A stretch of DNA of 64,000 nucleotides from Purpureocillium takamizusanense (taxonomy: Eukaryota; Ascomycota; Sordariomycetes; Hypocreales; Ophiocordycipitaceae): assembly GCF_022605165.1 (NCBI RefSeq), contig NC_063075.1, forward strand, positions 124,001-188,000, in the 5' to 3' direction. Both the position numbers and the translations under genes were made by a program. The notes beneath the pieces were generated by a model. The model was given only the letters and a program-made list of their open reading frames with translations, ran no database searches and was not told the origin of the DNA. This document shows, in pieces, positions 1-10,942 of this stretch (position 1 is its first letter; every line of letters begins with the position of its first letter).

Positions 1-774
1 GATTGTACGGGCCTGTGGACGCTTGTGCGGGTGACGTGGAAACTCACTGAAAAGGTGCGAGTCGTTCCGTCGGCGTGCGAACGGCACAAGACGAGCGCAT
101 CGGAGGGACCCCCACGGATGAGCGCGCAGGTCCTAGGCAAAGGAGTGCTAAGCGGCGAGTGGCCTTGCTACGACCATGACAGAGGAGGAGAGGGCTTGCA
201 ATTCGAGTACTCCCTCGACGGTGATGAGCCGCCGCCGCACGATGGCCGACACAGTACGTTTACGTGTTCCGGCGATGTTGACTACGGGAGCAACGCGAGC
301 GTCACGCACAGCTTGGCTGTATCGATGATGTTCCACCGCGAATCCCATTCCGATAGAAAGGGATCGAGAGCGGACGACCCGGAGAGCAGAATCGTCCAAG
401 TACAATGCGATGTCCGTCTGGCCAGATACTTTTCGCGCCGGGAGAGGGAAGATGCGGACGCCGCTCCAGCGTATCTCGACCTCGCGCCTGGTCCTCCGGA
501 CTATTCATGCTAGTCAAGAGGGTTCATCATCGTCACAGCGATCGCGGTGTTGACTTTGCAGTGGCTGCGAGGAGGCCACAGCATTGTGGCGGCTAGGATA
601 GAGTCGGCGGATCTTGACAGGCGCGAGACCCGACGACGGTCGGCAAACCATCCCGATAATAAAATCCACAAGAGATCCACAGCGCGCCCCTGATCGACAA
701 CGTCAACCCTTTTACAAGCGCCTACATACACCACGCACATCCATTTCCTGCAATTGCAGCGCCACAACGGCATC
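1..774. other. Left-edge non-coding stretch
   Basis: I see no supportable gene here. Several frames stay open for 60-250 codons on both strands, but they overlap one another, are arginine- and serine-rich and resemble no family I know. The right end is the promoter and 5' leader of the gene starting at 775. Confidence 0.5.
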
Positions 775-1449
775 ATGGCATCATCTCTGTCCCCTGACAT
801 CCTGCTCATCTCGCTCAACAGCCCCCCCTGGTTCGACGAGATGTACGGCCCGCTCCTCACCGCCCTCGGAACCAAAGCCCACGTCACGCGCGCCGAAACC
901 GCGAAGACGGCCGTCCACGCGCTGGCACGGCTGCCACCGCCCTCGGCCGTGCTCGTCACCGACGAAGCCCTCACTCTGGCCGCGAATCGCCACGTCTGGC
1001 TCGCGACCGTCGGGTACGTCTGCGGGGGCGGCACGGCCGTGGTCGCGGCCATGTTCCCCAGCTTCGTCCAGCCCGACAGCATCCAGCCCTTTTTCGCGCA
1101 GGCGGGCGTGCCGTGGGGCAGGGGATCGTACCACAGGACGACCCTGACGCTGGATAAGGCGGTGGTGGGGGATGACGTCGCGGCGACAAAACTGCCGTCC
1201 GCATATAGCCAGAAGGCCGTCTTCGTGAGCAATGTCGCGCCAGCGGACGCTTGGTACAAGCCCGACGACGACGACGACCCTGAGGTCGAGTCGAGTGGCT
1301 TCTTCTCCTCCGGCAGCAGCGCCAGCGTGGGCGGCGAGACGGCGGTTGCATTGACGCGCGTCGGAGCTGGGAAGCTGGGCTACGTGGGCGATGTGAATGC
1401 CGAGACTGGTTCCGACGTGGTGATTCTCGCCATGTGTGGGCTCGCCTAA
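775..1449 (+). CDS. GATase/flavodoxin-fold-like hypothetical protein
   Basis: An uninterrupted 224-residue protein. The first ATG is at 775; the frame is open further upstream but only from a TTG. The N-terminus (DILLISLNSPPWFDEMYGPL) is a beta-strand followed by a helix. Alternating hydrophobic strands such as SAVLVTDEAL and GGGTAVVAAMFPSF, and a C-terminal GKLGYVGDVNAETGSDVVIL, suit a class-I glutamine-amidotransferase-like or flavodoxin-like alpha/beta fold. No catalytic Cys-His-Glu triad is evident. Similar fungal proteins are usually annotated as hypothetical, so no reaction is assigned. An acidic DDDDDPEVE loop followed by a Ser/Gly-rich stretch near residues 165-185 looks disordered. 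There is no signal peptide or membrane segment, so it is probably cytosolic. Confidence 0.7.
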   Translation: MASSLSPDILLISLNSPPWFDEMYGPLLTALGTKAHVTRAETAKTAVHALARLPPPSAVLVTDEALTLAANRHVWLATVGYVCGGGTAVVAAMFPSFVQPDSIQPFFAQAGVPWGRGSYHRTTLTLDKAVVGDDVAATKLPSAYSQKAVFVSNVAPADAWYKPDDDDDPEVESSGFFSSGSSASVGGETAVALTRVGAGKLGYVGDVNAETGSDVVILAMCGLA

Positions 1450-1845
1450 CACCACAGCCTGAACTTTGGAGGAGATTTTTGTGAGAGTCTCGCCCCACGC
1501 GCCTAACGACATCAATATAAGTACAGAAGCAGCCGCCGTCGTAGGCCGGGGGTTGCCGCTGTTCAGGGGAATCAAAGGACTGTGTTGAATGCTGTATGGA
1601 TGGGAAATCTACGAGTTGGCCCGTAGGCCTCCCATGCTGCAGCTAGCAAAGAATCGCAATGTTCGCTCAAGAGCTGAAGACGGCTCTTTGGAATCGGCCC
1701 AAGGTCCCCTAGTTATCAATATGCTGCACGAGCGCGTCGACCTAATCCAAGGTAGACGTGCTGTCCCCTTTATGCGTCGCCAAGTCCCTCTGCGGCCGTG
1801 GCTCTCTAGATCCGTGATATCCAATACGACGTAACAACTCAGTAC
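1450..1845. other. Intergenic region
   Basis: It lies between the end of the 775 gene and the end of the minus-strand transporter gene, so it holds two converging 3' ends. I see no further coding signal. Confidence 0.4.
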
Positions 1846-3510
1846 TTAACAAGATAGTGGGACTGTGGGCTGACGGACGTACAAGGTCCTATCCATATCG
1901 TCCAATGTGCGGCCTTTGGTCTCAGGTAGCAATAAGGCGGCCCAAATAAAGGCCAAGAGCATCCACCCGGAAAAAAAGAACCAAGTTCTATAGCCGAGCG
2001 AGTTGAACATGTACGGGAGTGTCTTTGTGATGGCGAATTGGGTGAGCCTTTTCCATCGTCAGACACGCAATGGTCACACGACACCGGCAGGTCAGTGCTT
2101 TCTTCCGTACCACTGTATCGATGCAGCCCAGGTCCCCGTGAGGGTACGCAGTGCTCCATGGAAGATCTCGGCCGATACGATCCACGGGATGCCATTGAGC
2201 CCAAACGACCAGCTCAGAGGAGATTTCATAGTCAGCAGCAGAGGGGAGAGCATATAAGTTAGGCACACATACAAGACGGAGTATACCATGATCATGGCCG
2301 TAGCAGCCTTGCCAACTGCCGCCGTAGAGGGCGACGGAGCCTTGCCAGCTTTGATATTGTCTGCGGGACGTCCGGCCTTGACGTATGCGCCCACGAACCA
2401 GAGACAAAGACTAGGGACCCCTGGCCGTACACTTTTTGCGAAATTCGCTTCTTCCGACAGCCGGATGCGGATCATGTCGAGTTCTTCTGCGACATCTAGA
2501 AAAAACCGCGATCAGCATGCCACCGCACCGACTTGTCGTGGACGGGCGCAGGCGAACAGGGATGAGAGCGAGGCAGTTTTCTGAGACGCTCCAAGACTTG
2601 CGTGGCTTGCTCTTGTTGGTCGTTGCGCATCAGCCAAAGCGGACTTTCGTCAAGGAAGAATGCTTCAACGAAAAGGATGCCCGCGGAGATAAGTTGCACG
2701 GCCATAGGCAGCCTCCAGCTCGTCGCAGAGTCGGGGTCCATGTGCTGGTCAATGCCGTAGTTGACCCAAAGCCCCACAAGGGTGCCGACCTGGTAGGCAA
2801 TCTCGAAGAAGCCGGTAAGGATGCCTCGGATGGGCACGATGGAGAGCTCCGCGATGTAGCTCGGGACGGTGGCGGTGATGGCGCCGCACGCGATGCCCGT
2901 GAGGGAACGGCCAACATCTTTGCCGTCTAAGTTAGCATAGGAAGCCTGTGACGTTTCGTGCTTGTACGCACAGATAAACGACAGCTGATGCGTTGCGCAG
3001 ACCATGAGGGCCGCCCCGACGAGGAAGACGACCACACTGATTTGCAGCGCGCCCTTTCCTGCCGGCCATCTTCGTGACTTGTCACAGGGTCAGTCGGTCT
3101 CACACCGCCGCCGCAAGGGCCAGATCCGGGCACATTTTTCGCTTACTTGGGAAGCAGAGCAGCGCGCCGAGAAGCTCCCCGGCCTGAAAGGCAGACGTAA
3201 TATTGCTCGAAATGTCCGCCGCATGGTCCTCGTGGATGACAAATGACGCGGCGAAGCTTCGGCGGGCTATCGCGGTCCCTATAAAAGCCGAATCGTACCC
3301 AAATCTAGAAGCGCATCGAGTGAGTGGTCACTCCTCCAACGACAACCATGATGTGTCACGAACCTACAAGATGGACCCCATGGCGATAATGACCGCCTGG
3401 CTATATAGCCGCCAGCTGTACGCCTCCTGCGGTGTTGGTCGAGCCCCTGCGGCGTAGATGCCGCCCAATTGATGACTGCCTTGATCGCCGTAAGGCATTG
3501 ATGATGTCAT
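1846..3510 (-). CDS. MFS sugar/quinate-type transporter with internal deletion
   Basis: Seven exons join in frame: 3510-3368, 3304-3147, 3058-2972, 2926-2558, 2495-2273, 2212-2111 and 2047-1846, giving 427 residues. The sugar-porter (quinate permease-like) features are the FGYDSAFIG segment of TM1, PSYIAELSIVPIRG, ESPLWLM before the central loop, HPYVAEELDMI, FWSFGLNGIPWIVSAEIF and the final LPETKGRTLDDMD. Relatives have about 520-560 residues. Here RIRLSEEANFAKSV runs straight into SLCLWFVGAYVK, which removes about 110-130 residues covering roughly TM7-TM9. All seven exons still join in frame despite this. The exon 2-exon 3 join also looks short of a few residues. The protein should lie in the plasma membrane, but with a partial C-terminal half it may be inactive. 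It could equally be called a pseudogene with intact splicing. Confidence 0.65.
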
Positions 3511-4572
3511 GTGCTCCTCCGGGACCGATACGCGTTTCTAGTCGGGACCCAGGAGCGGTCGCGACGCGGGGTTTGGTACATAATAATGTGGTGTCACCAA
3601 GAAGCCGTGCGTTTTGACACTGCCGCAGGAACATGTCCGGACGCGCGGAAGGAAGCCATAGTACGTACGTACGTACGTACATGTACTTCGTAATACGTTC
3701 GCGCAGAGATTAGGTATTTGGACACTGGCCATTTCTATCGGGCCATTGCAGGTGAGTTTCAAGGCATCGTCGAGCGGCGGCAGCAACAAAGGCATAAGGC
3801 ATGGGCAGTCGCACTTGAGAGAAAGATCTTGTTGGCAAGGCTGCCATTGAAGGGCTCAGGTCGCATTTGAGACCGAAGTATGCGTCCATAGAGGACCGGC
3901 ATGTGGATAGTAACGTCAACTTGTAGTATATGCATGTGTTGCCACAGCTCCACATCAAAGCAACGCACCGCATACTGGCTGTGTTTACTTGCGGTAGTCA
4001 ATTTTGCGAGTCCACAGGGGCAGCCCGTCTACTGTCTAAAGAACATGCAAATTTTGCTGCACAACACTCTTGTCTTGCGCCCTCGCAAAGGCCCAACGCA
4101 TATTGATGCGGATTGTCGCGGGGCGTAATGTCACGGCCCCCCCAACGTGTCCGCGTTTTGCGCCCTGCTCCGCTGACGCCGCCCATAGATGGCCCATTCT
4201 GATACTTTACACCCGGCCCTTCTCACTAATAGCACCGAAAACGCTCGTACGTGCCGTTCGATTACGTGCGAAAACCTACCTACTTACGCGCCCCCCCCCC
4301 CCCGCCCGGGGCTATAGCTAGGCAGAAGTCATAGCTACTATGGGCACACGCACGTTCTAGATAGAGAAGCCTTTCCGCATATTAAGTATACGATACGACT
4401 AGAGTTTAACTACTAGATTATAGACGTAAGTATTACATAAAGTGACTAGTATCCGCAAGTAGATATATAAGTTACTGGTTCTAGCCCATTGAACTTTGAG
4501 AGTACTACCAGCCCTGATCATCTCTTAACCCAAGGAGAAGAACAAATCCTGCAAACTTTTTTTTCACTCAAC
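3511..4572. other. Intergenic, becoming AT-rich
   Basis: It holds the promoter side of the transporter gene, a (GTAC)5 run at 3661-3680, a run of 13 C from 4291, and an AT-rich block from about 4320 to 4490. No coding region is supported. Confidence 0.45.
3661..3680. repeat. (GTAC)5 microsatellite
   Basis: Five perfect copies of the self-complementary tetramer GTAC, followed at once by ATGTAC and TACTTCGTA. The whole stretch is palindromic in character. Confidence 0.9.
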
Positions 4573-4968
4573 ATGTTTTGGCATCCCACGCTCGCCCTAC
4601 TTCTTTTCCTGTCTCTCCTGATGTGTGCTATGGAAACGGGTCCAACAATGTCGGCAGCTCCAACGATGTCGGCAGCTCCAAGGAAGTCGGCAGCTCCAAG
4701 GAAGGCACAGTACAAAGCGCGCATTCATTATCCCACAATAGACGAGGCTCGGCTCGCCGCAGACGAGGAAAACCTAGATATACGCGGAAAGGTACGAATT
4801 ATCTGACGGTCGTCTCGCATTCTTAACAGTGGTCATTCGTTTTCTTAGCACGCTAACGACGGCCTGAGAAAAGTGTGTGCAGGGACTCTGCTCTTGGAAC
4901 ATCACTTATGCTGCCAGGGCGGAGACGTCGCCGACGCGGACACCTTATTGGTTCACGAAACCTTTTAA
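4573..4968 (+). CDS. Candidate small secreted protein
   Basis: A two-exon model, 4573-4791 and 4849-4968, gives 112 residues. The intron is 57 bp with a GTACGA donor and a TTTCTTAG acceptor, and without splicing the frame stops soon after the donor. The N-terminus (MFWHPTLALLLFLSLLMCA) looks like a signal peptide. It is followed by two MSAAP units and two RKSAAP-like units, then RIHYPTIDEARLAADEENLD and a tail with three cysteines (RKVCAG, HHLCCQGG) that ends in VHETF. I recognise no family. The short length, secretion signal, degenerate repeat and AT-rich surroundings are what one sees in fungal effector-like proteins, but that role is inference. The upstream frame is open only from a TTG. 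It could be a chance open frame. Confidence 0.4.
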
Positions 4969-6245
4969 AAAGCTTAGTTCATGCGGTCGTGGACTCGTGG
5001 TAAGAAATTGCAATATAGACCGTTGCATTACAGCTGATAATATGCTGACTCCTACACCCAGTGCAAAGATACTCCAGGTTCCTACTGCGAGGTTGACCTT
5101 GAACGTTCCACCCCCAACAACATGAAGCGTCGCAGAGCCAAAATAACCTGTAAAGACTAGGATAATAGGCCAGTTCTCCGCGTTTATGCTTTGTCTTGCT
5201 CCGATGATGAGGCATACGCTGGTGGCTACCGTCCATTCATTGAAGTTGTTGTTATAAAGGGGTATGGAAAGGGACTTCAAGACCGTTTTTTTATTGTCAA
5301 CATTTTAAACTTGACGCCTGTACTTCTCTCTATACATTTTTTTTGTTTGGCTATGTCATGGAATGAGACTTGCGCAGACTCGGACGTACAATGGCGATTC
5401 TTCAATCCTATAGACTTCATAGCTGCCAGATGCAGTGCCTCGGAATGGATAAGACGTACAAAAGGACCGACTTTTGCGCATGTGGCCTGAGACTCGCAGA
5501 CTCCTGAAAAGGGCCGACTTGGCTTTGGATGGCGACGACAGCTGTCGTGGGGACGCAGGAAAGGACCGACGCTCAGGCCTTGCCGATCCCCGGTCCACGC
5601 ACGGTCACCCGGAGCCGAGACCTTCTTCAGCGATATCGACGACGACCAAAGGGCCGACTCAAACCGGCAACATTCTGCTTGTTGTATAGTATTGTAAAGC
5701 TTTCGGTAGCTCGCAGTGCCTCAGAAGTCTACGGCGTATTCCGCATGCTGGACCACCGTCTGTGTCGTGTGCATGGCGGCCCTGCGGGGATTCTTTCCCA
5801 TGCGCTTCGAGTGCAATCTAAGACTCTCTCTAAATTACTGCTTAGATTCTTTACTGTATGTGTAGGATAGCGCTGCTTACATGTCCCAACGTTGGCCTTC
5901 TATTCTAGGCACAAGACAAGTCTTAGTCTTTGCCAATCGGCCTGCCGCGATGGTCTCGTTGCAGAACTTTGTTGGCCAGCATCGTCACATCAATAATGAC
6001 TGATCACAGCCCAGTCCATGGAGCGACCAAAAGTCTCTTCCAACAGAAGCCGCAATTTCGCCGGCGTAAACTTGTGATGCCTTCTTTCGGAGCCAGTGAA
6101 TCCTCACCGCATGGATCAAGGCCGAGAGCGAGCATGTCGGACTCTGCCTATAAAAGCGAGGGGAAGCTTCCTCTTGAAGCACTTTCTGTCTCTTCAGAGC
6201 AGATAAAAAAAAGCTTCTTATAGTTCCAAGTAATCTCCAGTCAGA
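4969..6245. other. AT-rich gene-poor stretch and promoter
   Basis: A minus-strand hydrophobic open frame at about 4945-5280 lacks a usable ATG and is not accepted as a gene. Between 5461 and 5658 the 11-mer AAAGGRCCGAC occurs four times. The right end is the promoter and leader of the secreted protein at 6246. Confidence 0.4.
6149..6156 (+). promoter_or_regulatory. TATA box of the 6246 gene
   Basis: TATAAAAG lies 97 bp before the ATG at 6246. That leaves a short leader of about 60-70 bp, which suits a strongly regulated secreted-protein gene. No other TATA-like element was noticed closer to the start. Confidence 0.55.
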
Positions 6246-7076
6246 ATGGTCAAGTTCACCCTCTCCATGGTCGCGCTCTGCGGAGCCGTCAGCGCCCTCC
6301 CGGGCGTCGATCCAGCGCTCGCGCGACGGTCCCTCCTTGACCCAAGCGACTTTACCATTGTACCGTCCAAGTCAAGCCCCCAGGGCTACTTCAAGGCCTA
6401 CAAGACTGGTGGGCTGAAGCGCTACGGCGCCAAAACGGACAACGACCACGAAATCGTCAAGAGATGGACGTGCGACACGTCGTCGACGTACACGTCCGGC
6501 GACAACGACAACGGCGGCAAGGGCATCAGCATCCGCAACACCGCGCCGGACAAGCAGTGCTACTACCTCATCCACAACAGCTGCGACAAGGTCCCGTGGA
6601 AGCACATCTGCGTGGACTCGGGCGACACGCGGTTCGTCTCGTTCCCGGACCGCTGGGAGGGGCGCATCCAGCGCGGCGTGGACCAGTACATGCTCGGCGG
6701 GCAGCCGCAGTGGCTCGGCTCCTGGTTCGAGGTGAGCTGGGACCAGAACGGCTGGGGCTGGGCCGACCTGTCCCTCATCCGCGGCAACGACGGTGGCGTC
6801 GTCCTCACCTCGGCGGACGGCTCCAACGCGAGGAAGGGATACTCGCAGTGGGTGCTGGACGGTGCGCCGGGCGACGCCTACGATCAAAAGGCCGATGGGG
6901 TGCGGGTCATTGCGGCTACGGAGAGGCTGGACGGGTCGATCAACACGGCCGCGCGGGACTGGAACCTCAACAAGGTCGGCGCCGAGAATGCTTACTGTGA
7001 CGACTATCACGGCAACCCGGTCATTGCGGCGACCAACGGCCGCTTCAGCACCGAGTGGCCTGCGGGCAGGCCGTAG
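6246..7076 (+). CDS. Secreted hypothetical protein
   Basis: A single-exon gene of 276 residues. The N-terminus (MVKFTLSMVALCGAVSALPG) is a clear signal peptide. A likely propeptide follows and ends near VKRW, where a KR dibasic Kex2-type site lies at residues 75-76. The mature part is rich in Trp, Asp and Gly, with a few Cys, and contains the blocks QCYYLIHNSCDKVPWKHICV, RGVDQYMLGGQPQWLGSWFE, GWGWADLSLIRGNDGG and GNPVIAATNGRF. I recall these blocks from a fungal family of secreted, beta-rich, thaumatin/antifungal-like hypothetical proteins. No catalytic residues are evident and I assign no function. The start is fixed by the signal peptide and the TATA box upstream. Confidence 0.8.
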   Translation: MVKFTLSMVALCGAVSALPGVDPALARRSLLDPSDFTIVPSKSSPQGYFKAYKTGGLKRYGAKTDNDHEIVKRWTCDTSSTYTSGDNDNGGKGISIRNTAPDKQCYYLIHNSCDKVPWKHICVDSGDTRFVSFPDRWEGRIQRGVDQYMLGGQPQWLGSWFEVSWDQNGWGWADLSLIRGNDGGVVLTSADGSNARKGYSQWVLDGAPGDAYDQKADGVRVIAATERLDGSINTAARDWNLNKVGAENAYCDDYHGNPVIAATNGRFSTEWPAGRP

Positions 7077-7249
7077 GAGTCTCGCCCAGGTGGATGGACA
7101 TGTCCGCACTGGCAAGGCCAGAGGGACGTACATATTGTCTTGATCATATGGTATATGGAAGTCGCTGTTTATAGCCCTGCAAGTGTAAGCCAACTAGTAT
7201 ATGTTCATCATCCGTGATCGATAGCCCCTGTTTTTGGTCCCAAAATCCT

Positions 7250-9616
7250 CTAGTGGTCGAACCTAAAGTCTAGACGCTTGTTCCCTTGATCCGTCGTCGT
7301 GGAGAGGTACTCGAGCTTCTGCTCCGGCGTCATCGCCTCCCACTTGCGGTCTCTCGCCTTGTTGCGCCACACATAGTACACCTTGACGAGAAGATACACG
7401 ATAAAGTTCATGCAGAGGATCGAAAGGAGTTGTCTGTTGCCCCGGACGTAGCGTGGCTTGTCGTCTGTGTTTGTGTGTCGTATTAGCTCCATGTCTCTAG
7501 CATTGAGTAGGGAGCGGAGCTGCGCGCACCATTACGGTAAATGTTGGACGATATGATACCGCCAGCCTGGACAAACATGTTGTAGCAGGCTGCCGAGACG
7601 GTGCGGGACCGAACGGCGTTGGAGTTGCGCGAGTTCCAGGCGACTTGGATGGGGTGGGCTGGCACAAGCACGCCGTCAGCACGCGTTTCCTCCGTCAAAG
7701 GGTTAAAGACGGATATATTGGGGGGGATTGCTCCTCGTACCGTTTGGGTAGCCAAGCAAGAGCGTCACAATCGTCCAGATGACCCATTTGTTTGCCGTCG
7801 CGGTGTTGACGACGTTCATGTAGATGAGGAATGGAAACGCCCAGAGTTGGCCGAGCAAGGCCACAAGAGTGAGTTGTCCGGTGCGCTCGGAGAGGTAGGT
7901 CAGGGCAACCATGGTGAATACTGCTCTGGTCAGCGCTCATCCATGACGAAAGACTTTGCGGGTAGACGTGCTGTGAACGACCGTATAAGGGATGGTAAGC
8001 AGGTTCGTCTCAAAGGTATTGAACCCGAGTCCCTTGAGCGTGAGCGTCAGGTACTGCTGCACAGGCGTCATGGGAATCTGGAAGATGAGACCGAGGATAT
8101 ACAATGGCCTATGGGGATTAGCATGAGTGCACGCCTCAAAGGGACCGCCTCGAGTTTCCCATACCAGAGGTCGTAGTCCTGGAGGCTCTGCCAAAGGAGC
8201 TTGGGCGTGACGGGCTCGCGGTTGTGCATGGAGCTCTTGCTCGGATCTTCCCGCAGCACGCGGTTGACGATGATTTTCTCCTCACTTTGGGGTCCCGTCA
8301 GCCCCTGATGCATCACGAGTCGACGAACTCGCTGACGTCTTACCGTTCCGAGAACCAACCCTTTTTCCCGCGAAACCAGCTCGCAGTCTGGCAAGGCCCG
8401 GCAGGCATGAGCAGCCACGACATGACGCCAACGACAAGGGTCACAAGGCCCTGGTTTATTAACGTCAACGCTCGCTCGCCTCGAGGTTTGCATACCGAGG
8501 TAGACACGCACCTCGATGAGGAACAGCCACCGCCAGCCCGAACGGCCTTCGACGCCGCGCATGCGGAGCAACCCGTAGGCGAAAATGGCGGACAGGATGT
8601 CGGCGATGCTCATGGCCGTCCAGAAGAAGCTCAAACGGATGGAAAGCTCCGCGTGCTTGTAAAAGTAGGACAGATAGATGACAATCTGCCACTGTTAGCG
8701 CCTGCCGTACTCTAGGTCGGAGCCCCAAAGTGGATGAGAAGGGAAGGGAGGGGCGAGGGCATCTTCCTACATCGGGGATGAAGCCGCCTTGAAGAATGCC
8801 CAGCAGGGCGCGCGTGACGAGGAACGACTGGCGTCCGGAAAGCCAGAACTGACTACCGGCGACGATGCTCCAGAGCGTGATCTGCAGAGGGATCCAGCGG
8901 TCGGGGCCCATCCACTTGGAGACGAGCTGGGAGGGGAGCTCGGCGCAGAGGAAGCTGAGCTTGAACACGGTGTTGCCCAGGTTGTAGTCTACGTTGACGT
9001 GGTCAGCGCCGCCGGTAGGGGAAGCATCATGCAAAAAGGCAGCTGTGCTACGATCTGATACAGTAGTACTCACCGTTTGTCGTCATGCCGAGATCGGGCA
9101 GGAGCTCGTCGGTAAGAGCCTGCGAGATGTTTGCGCGATCCAGCTCGAGGGCCATGAACATGATGCACGCCCAGACCATGATGTAGAGGTCCATCTTGCG
9201 CACGAGCCGGAACTCTTCTCGCCACGTCCATCGGAATAGGGGATCGAAGCGATGCGTGTTTTCCCTGGGTTGCATGATGCGTGAGCGCTCTGGGAACCAC
9301 GTTCCGGCGACAGAGTGCCTGCGATACATACCAGTCTGGTCGCGGGTGATACTTTTCCGCCGTGGTGGGGTCATCAAAGACGCTCGCCTGGGCCACGTTA
9401 TCATTATTATTATCGTTGACTTTGCAGTAGGAGCTGGCACATGGCGGCGAGACAAACCTGTGTGGCGACGGCATCGCGGTCAAGGTACGGCGAGCGCTGA
9501 AACCACGACTTCTTCTCCTCCGTCGGGGCGCCGAGCGGGGGGATATCGCTATTCAGTGACGTCGTCGAGGCCGAGGAGCCCCCCTTTCCCAAACCACGAG
9601 CAAGGACTGTCGCCAT
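7250..9616 (-). CDS. Dal5-family MFS transporter (allantoate/sulfonate type)
   Basis: A minus-strand gene with about ten short introns. Readable blocks in order are [13 protein letters not shown] and [12 protein letters not shown], the loop [17 protein letters not shown], the TM1 signature [52 protein letters not shown], then [20 protein letters not shown] and [10 protein letters not shown]. The second half has [47 protein letters not shown] and the end [11 protein letters not shown]. These are hallmarks of the anion:cation symporter (Dal5/allantoate permease) family in the plasma membrane. The family carries allantoate, vitamins or, for yeast Soa1, sulfonates and inorganic sulfur anions. The gene is divergent from the TauD-type dioxygenase gene at 10943, which favours a sulfonate substrate by inference. 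The intron near 7930 is the least certain. Confidence 0.85.
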
Positions 9617-9825
9617 AGTTGTCTACTACGTATTGACGTCGCAATGGCAAAAACGCCTCTTATCACGGGTCCCTCGAGCGGATGACGACTGGCCTGGCCT
9701 GTCAAGACATGACCCGGGGAAACAACAAGGTATAAATGCGTCGTCCTTGTGGTTGAATAGTTGACAACACCACTTCCAAGGTGTACCTATGTAGGTCAAG
9801 AGTCCGGGCCAGGGACGATGGCCCT

Positions 9826-9835
9826 ATGGCATCAT
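9826..9835. promoter_or_regulatory. Putative sulfur-regulator (Cys3/MetR-type) site
   Basis: ATGGCATCAT fits all ten positions of ATGRYRYCAT, the consensus known for Neurospora CYS3 and related sulfur bZIP factors. It lies 210 bp upstream of the Dal5-type gene start. The same decamer also occurs at 775 over a start codon, so a single match alone is weak. Confidence 0.4.
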
Positions 9836-10221
9836 GGTACATGTACGCCGCAGCCTGGGCCGATGGTACACGATATGGCCCGCAACGGCAGACCAGACGA
9901 TAAGCTCCTCGAGGCTGTTGAGTAAACCACAGCTCTCACCCTCCCCGTGGTAGGTCAGGTCTGGTCCCGGCCTCGGCATGACCTACGCCTCCCATCATGC
10001 GTACTAACGTGCAAAGTACCGTGCTCGTTATTGAGGCAGCCGATGGTGAATCGGCGTGGTCATCCATCTATCACGTCAACCATGGGGCTTGCTTTCACCA
10101 ACAGCTCACTACTTAGTTTGCATGACGGGGGGTTGTAAAGGTGTTATTCCCACTACACTAGATGGGCCCCTCGCATACACGTCGCGCGTATAGTGGTGGC
10201 CGCTGGGAGGCTAGTTGAATT

Positions 10222-10238
10222 GCGTGATGGCATCACGC
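10222..10238. promoter_or_regulatory. Palindrome with near Cys3-type core
   Basis: GCGTGATG and CATCACGC are perfect inverted 8-mers around one central G. The core ATGGCATCAC differs at one position from the sulfur-regulator consensus. It lies in the same divergent promoter as the perfect site at 9826. Confidence 0.35.
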
Positions 10239-10942
10239 TCTGGATTCGTACGTAGGCGCCTGCACCTCACTCACTCACGACTTGCAGCAAAGAAAGGCGT
10301 GATATGCCAACCGCAGTTCGGTACTTTGTTAATCCCGCAAAGTCCGTTTGGCACGATCATTTCTTGTGCAAGCCGTCGCCATCCGTGGTCGTCGTCGCGC
10401 GCGGCGGCTTGGCCCTAACGACAGCCAGCCAGTTTAGCCCACCCGTCAATCACATCACCACCACGCGCGAGCACGACTTTGTCGCAATCAGCCAACTGGG
10501 CAAAGGTAAGGAACCTGGCTTTATCTATCTATCCGAGACATGGCGACCGTCCGGTCTGTTGGCCGTCGACGAACCGGCATAGCATTGATGGTCGAGCTTG
10601 CCGCATGCTTGACGTGGGGATGGCGTGATCCCGCGGGGGACTGGCATAATGCATCTAGTATGACATGGATTACCAACGACAACGGCCATGATGCACAAAG
10701 AGCACGCAGAAAGAACGCGTCTCGTGAGGCCATTCGAGGGTTGATGAATGAGGGGAAAAGTGTCGAGATGGGCATGCGGATGGCACTGCGTGATTCGTAT
10801 ATCGGCGCCGCGTCGGCGAGGCTGGGGGGGCGCATCGACAAAATATCACGGGCGTCTGTGTATATAACCATGGTGGTTTATGCCGTAGCCGTGAGCATCC
10901 TATCAAACAAATCAAGCAAGACATCATCAACATCTCCACATC

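Larger units (their letters stand above)
9617..10942. other. Divergent promoter between transporter and dioxygenase
   Basis: It is 1.3 kb between two start codons, so it serves both genes. It contains a perfect CYS3/MetR-type decamer at 9826-9835 and a near-match inside a palindrome at 10222-10238. A TATA-like TATATAA lies about 85 bp before the dioxygenase ATG. No coding region is supported; the open frame at 10540-11076 overlaps the true first exon in another frame. Confidence 0.6.

Noticed and set aside
775..784. ATGGCATCAT matching the sulfur-regulator consensus
   Set aside because: It overlaps the start codon of the gene at 775 and is best explained by coding sequence. It shows that one match can arise by chance.
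4945..5280. Minus-strand hydrophobic open frame of 111 codons
   Set aside because: It has two or three possible membrane segments but begins at TTG, lacks an upstream ATG or clear acceptor, and overlaps the end of the secreted-protein candidate. It may be a relic of a membrane-protein gene.
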